Below are positions 61,344 through 64,000 of a stretch of 64,000 nucleotides of DNA, in pieces. Below the pieces are notes generated by a model, which saw nothing but the letters and a program-made list of their open reading frames with translations, did not search any database and was not told where the DNA came from. Every line of letters starts with the position of its first letter. The first letter of the stretch is position 1. The DNA is taken from assembly GCF_008364685.1 (NCBI RefSeq), contig NZ_VTTL01000006.1, positions 278,049 through 342,048 of the forward strand, in the 5' to 3' direction. The position numbers and the translations under genes are program-made. This DNA is from Xanthobacter oligotrophicus. GTDB lineage: Bacteria; Pseudomonadota; Alphaproteobacteria; Rhizobiales; Xanthobacteraceae.

Positions 61344-61868
61344 ATGTGGGTCTTCGGCTACGGTTCATTGATGTGGGACGGATGGGAGGCGAGGCGAGGA
61401 TGCGTCCGCCGGGCTCGGGCTAGCCTGAACGGCTATCGCCGCGTGTTCAACAAAGCATCGGTGAGGAATTGGGGAACCAAAGAATTTCCCGCTCCGACGC
61501 TCAACCTCGTAAAGTCGGAATCGGCGCGCTGTTACGGCATGGCCTTCGAATTTTCCGATGAATGCGAACAAGACATAAGGGCGTACCTAATTAACCGGGA
61601 AGGAAAAAGCTTTGCTATGAGGCAGATTACGGCGCAATTCGAAAGCGGAGACGAGATTACAGCAACTGTTCCGATCTACGAAGGTAGCAACATTATCGAT
61701 GAGGATCGCATAGAAATAATTTTAGATATGATTATTAAGGCCAGTGGCAAATATGGAAAATGCATCGTCTACATAAATGGCCTGGCAGAGGAGTTGCATC
61801 GCTTGGGCATTGACGATCCGGCGGTAAGTGATCTCTGGCAAGCCCTTCGCTCCCGGCAGCAGCAGTAG
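61344..61868 (+). CDS. ChaC-like gamma-glutamylcyclotransferase family protein
   Basis: 174 residues. The N-terminal WVFGYGSLMWDGWEARRG and LNGYRRVFNKASVRNWGT are the ChaC substrate-loop pattern, and RCYGMAFEFSDECEQDIRAY follows. Known members cleave gamma-glutamyl peptides such as glutathione to 5-oxoproline. The C-terminal part is more divergent. Codon use is less GC-biased than in the catabolic operons to the left, in keeping with accessory DNA. Confidence 0.8.
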   Translation: MWVFGYGSLMWDGWEARRGCVRRARASLNGYRRVFNKASVRNWGTKEFPAPTLNLVKSESARCYGMAFEFSDECEQDIRAYLINREGKSFAMRQITAQFESGDEITATVPIYEGSNIIDEDRIEIILDMIIKASGKYGKCIVYINGLAEELHRLGIDDPAVSDLWQALRSRQQQ

Positions 61869-61912
61869 CTCAGAACGACCAGAACCTAAGCGCCTCGAGG
61901 GGAACAGCATCT

Positions 61913-62569
61913 GTGACAAATTCGAATATCCCCGATGAGCTCGAAGTTGCCCCGGGCTTCACCGTCAAACTCTGGAAGGGCCTGGCACTCGATCCGGATG
62001 TGCCGAAATGCGCCGATTGGCAGAAAGCAATTGACATATTTGATGCCCGCGTTCGATGCCGGTTCCTCAATCCGGTCGACGAGTTACTAAGGCTTGAGGA
62101 AAGCCGGCCGCTGAAAACGTTCGGATTCACAATTCTCGCCATTGATTTTTTGGTGATTGAGACCTTGCAGGGATTTCGAGAGGGCGTGATTGACCACACA
62201 AGCAAGAGTAAGCATCTTATCACAAACTTTCTGATGCAGTGGACCTCATTCACAGCGCGCCTGCCCGTGAAAGCCGACGCGCATGGGTATGCGTGCAAGA
62301 TTTACAAGGCCTATCGGTGCGCCCTGCATCACAGCGGCGCCACAGATGGTGCCTTTCGGGTTGGCATCAGCGGCCCGATGGTTGACTTCAAGACCGACCA
62401 TGAGGTGAAAATCAACCGGTCCTGCTTCCACCAGAAATTGAAGCGCGAATTTGATGGCTATCTCGTCGACCTTTCCAAAACGGACAAAAGGGAACTGCGC
62501 TGCAATTTCAGAAAGAAGATGAATGCGATTTGTGGCCTTACAGAAATGCCGCACGGGCACGCGAAATAG
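61913..62569 (+). CDS. Protein of unknown function, possible HEPN-like
   Basis: 218 residues, not recognised. Mostly helical by eye, with a central hydrophobic segment (GFTILAIDFLVIETLQGFRE) and the stretch KIYKAYRCALHHSGATDGAF, whose R-x3-H motif resembles the ribonuclease motif of HEPN domains. It starts 44 bases after the ChaC-like gene in the same direction and shares its lower GC content. No partner MNT antitoxin is seen. Function cannot be assigned. Confidence 0.6.
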   Translation: MTNSNIPDELEVAPGFTVKLWKGLALDPDVPKCADWQKAIDIFDARVRCRFLNPVDELLRLEESRPLKTFGFTILAIDFLVIETLQGFREGVIDHTSKSKHLITNFLMQWTSFTARLPVKADAHGYACKIYKAYRCALHHSGATDGAFRVGISGPMVDFKTDHEVKINRSCFHQKLKREFDGYLVDLSKTDKRELRCNFRKKMNAICGLTEMPHGHAK

Positions 62570-62693
62570 GAAGTCTCACACCGAACGCGACGTCTGATAG
62601 CTTCGGATTTCGAGCGAAATCGATCTAAGCTACGCATATCGAGTTGCCGGTTGACGAAACGGCCACCGCGACAGTTTTTGGGAGGGGGCTAAC

Positions 62694-63227
62694 GTGGGTA
62701 TTTTTGACAGGCTCAGACGAGCATTCGGTGGGGAAACAGCATCTCAGCGAGATGGGGATGGTCGTGTTAGAGTGACTTTCAGTCCTTGGATGATCATTGG
62801 CGACGACATTGCCAAACAGTATGACTTCCAAAATCTTGGTGGCCCCGGCACCGAGACAATGGTTCAGGTGCGCTGCACAGTCGAGATGGGATCATTTGGG
62901 GTTCTGCACCATCACGTCCACTTTGTCATACAGCCGGCCATCGTCATGGAGGAATGCTATCTTGTAGCGTTTTTGGCGACGATGGATGAGGAAGTAGAAT
63001 CTGGGTTCTTTCCCGTTAAGGTTGCCCATCTGGACGGCGGCGGCAACCTTTTCTGGGTCGAAGACCGAGAGTCCGCTCGCAAATGTCTGGCCGTGCTCCA
63101 CGCCTGTAAGCCAATGCAGTTCATGGTGCTGGACAAGCAGGACTGCTTGGTAAAGATCCCGCTAGAGAACGATTCGAGCTACCGCACCAGATTCAGCGAG
63201 ATACAGGATCAGGTTTCGAACCGCTGA
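62694..63227 (+). CDS. Protein of unknown function
   Basis: 177 residues from a GTG at 62,694 with a strong GGGAGGGG site upstream. The N-terminal GIFDRLRRAFGGETAS is amphipathic and may touch a membrane or protein partner. The rest is a mixed fold with a His-rich segment (FGVLHHHVHFVIQPAIVMEE) and three cysteines. Not recognised; no fold can be named. Confidence 0.6.
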   Translation: MGIFDRLRRAFGGETASQRDGDGRVRVTFSPWMIIGDDIAKQYDFQNLGGPGTETMVQVRCTVEMGSFGVLHHHVHFVIQPAIVMEECYLVAFLATMDEEVESGFFPVKVAHLDGGGNLFWVEDRESARKCLAVLHACKPMQFMVLDKQDCLVKIPLENDSSYRTRFSEIQDQVSNR

Positions 63228-63458
63228 CTTGCATAGCGGTGGCGAGAAAGAATCCGCCGCCAGATGGGAGTAGCACAATCTCACAGAGCCCATCCGGAAA
63301 GAAGTTGAGCCTCGGGAGCCGGTTGTGTTCCTTCCGGATGTCGAATCGGGCGAGCGCGGACCTGGATCAGCCAGTGCCGCCGCCTCGCCATGATCCGCCT
63401 CATGCTCAGGCGCATTGCCATGAGACAATGATCACCAGTCAAAACTTCCCGGACAAGC

Positions 63459-63815
63459 TCACAGATATCCAGCCTTATCCGCAAGCCTCCATGCTATAAA
63501 TAACAACACGGTCAACAAAATTCCCTTAGTGACAATCAGGGACGCTATGCCATTCCTCGGGTTGAAGATATCAACTTCGAGCCCCGCTTTCATTCGTTCG
63601 TTCGCGTACCAATTCGGATTGACGATCGCTTTTAGAAGAGCCAACGAACCGCTCAAGATCGAAAGCGCGATCAGCCAAAAAGCCTGCACATACTGGCCGG
63701 TGAAATATAGGATAAGTGCGAGAACGCCTATACCGACAGTGATCATGACTCTTCCTAATTCAAGCACCATGTCCAATCGCTTGCGGTAGAGCGATCTTCG
63801 ATTGAGGATGCGCAT
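63459..63815 (-). CDS. Small predicted membrane protein
   Basis: 118 residues with three hydrophobic segments: about 22-42 (VMITVGIGVLALILYFTG), 44-64 (AFWLIALSILSGSLALLKAI) and 92-112 (LIVTKGILLTVLLFIAWRLA). The N-terminus is basic (RILNRRSLYRKR). Not recognised. It is opposite in strand to its neighbours, 231 bases beyond the end of the 62,694 gene. Confidence 0.55.
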   Translation of the reverse strand: MRILNRRSLYRKRLDMVLELGRVMITVGIGVLALILYFTGQYVQAFWLIALSILSGSLALLKAIVNPNWYANERMKAGLEVDIFNPRNGIASLIVTKGILLTVLLFIAWRLADKAGYL

Positions 63816-63929
63816 GGTCGTTTGATAATGGACTAACGATCGACCTTCATACAGATTGTTCTGTTAACTTATCATAGCACTCTATCGCAGCTTTCTGCAG
63901 CCAGCATGTAGCACGTGTAACGGGTTGAC

Positions 63930-64000
63930 GTTGCCCCCTGAAGCGCCCTCAGTTTGAATTGGACTCCGTCGGAAGGAGACGGAGATGAAGAAGAGCCGGT
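63930..64000 (+). mobile_element. Left end of an IS3-family element (cut by window edge)
   Basis: The last 70 bases look like the leader of an IS3-type element: TGCCCCCTGAAGCGCCCTCA near 63,932, then a GGAAGGAGACGGAG ribosome site and an ATG at 63,985 opening MKKSR, the start of many IS3 OrfA proteins (MKKSRFTEEQ). Only five codons lie inside the window, so the rest must be read beyond it. Confidence 0.55.

Overview
The window is GC-rich DNA, apart from an AT-richer right end (about 61,000 to 64,000). It is densely coding, with long overlapping operons. Gene content suggests an alphaproteobacterium of the order Hyphomicrobiales: a LysR-type PcaQ beside pcaCHG, an AraC-type PobR beside pobA, many LivK/SsuA-type transport systems and Tat-like signal peptides. 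A Xanthobacteraceae-like host (Xanthobacter, Azorhizobium, Starkeya) is my guess, not shown by the sequence. No rRNA, tRNA or CRISPR array was recognised.

Layout. (1) 1-9,002: a partial old-yellow-enzyme gene behind a MATE-pump remnant, then the 4-hydroxybenzoate/protocatechuate genes pobR, pobA, pcaB, pcaQ, pcaC, pcaH, pcaG and a PcaK-like symporter. pcaD, pcaI and pcaJ are absent. (2) 9,060-28,202: a large catabolic cluster, mostly on the minus strand. It has three paralogous flavoproteins of the 3-ketosteroid-1-dehydrogenase type, two short-chain dehydrogenases plus an internally deleted third, an epimerase-type reductase, a TIM-barrel protein, two NIPSNAP proteins, a shikimate-dehydrogenase homologue, two periplasmic binding proteins, LivH and a LivM-LivG-LivF triple fusion. 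A PobR-like AraC protein and an IclR protein flank these genes. My reading is a funnel that takes up an alicyclic or hydroaromatic acid, oxidises and desaturates it, and feeds the adjacent protocatechuate branch. (3) 28,218-33,226: an efflux-gene remnant, a GntR regulator with three operator copies, a fumarase/aspartase-superfamily lyase, a DctA-like symporter and a chimeric insertion-sequence remnant.

(4) 33,407-48,051: an organosulfur-type region. A nine-gene minus-strand operon encodes a TauD-like dioxygenase, two paralogous SsuABC-like transporters, a class II aldolase-like protein and an FMN-dependent monooxygenase. Opposite it lie an MFS exporter, two rhodaneses, a leaderless SsuA-like protein, a D-2-hydroxyacid dehydrogenase and a stand-alone IS3 OrfA-like protein. 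(5) 48,061-58,659: a broken doc toxin gene, then a TetR-associated catabolic cluster: tautomerase, SnoaL-like protein, orphan LivK-like protein, BKACE enzyme, hydrolase, acyl-CoA synthetase, flavin reductase, aldo/keto reductase and thiolase. (6) 58,700-64,000: a divergent SDR/HxlR pair with clear inverted repeats, an IS1182-type remnant, then small accessory genes (a ChaC-like protein, two unknowns and a membrane protein) and the left end of an IS3-type element.

Two themes stand out. One is stacked peripheral catabolic and transport modules, each with a local regulator. The other is repeated gene decay by internal deletion (MATE, SDR, RND/OMF, DUF302, doc, IS1182 and IS5 remnants), leaving scars between intact operons.
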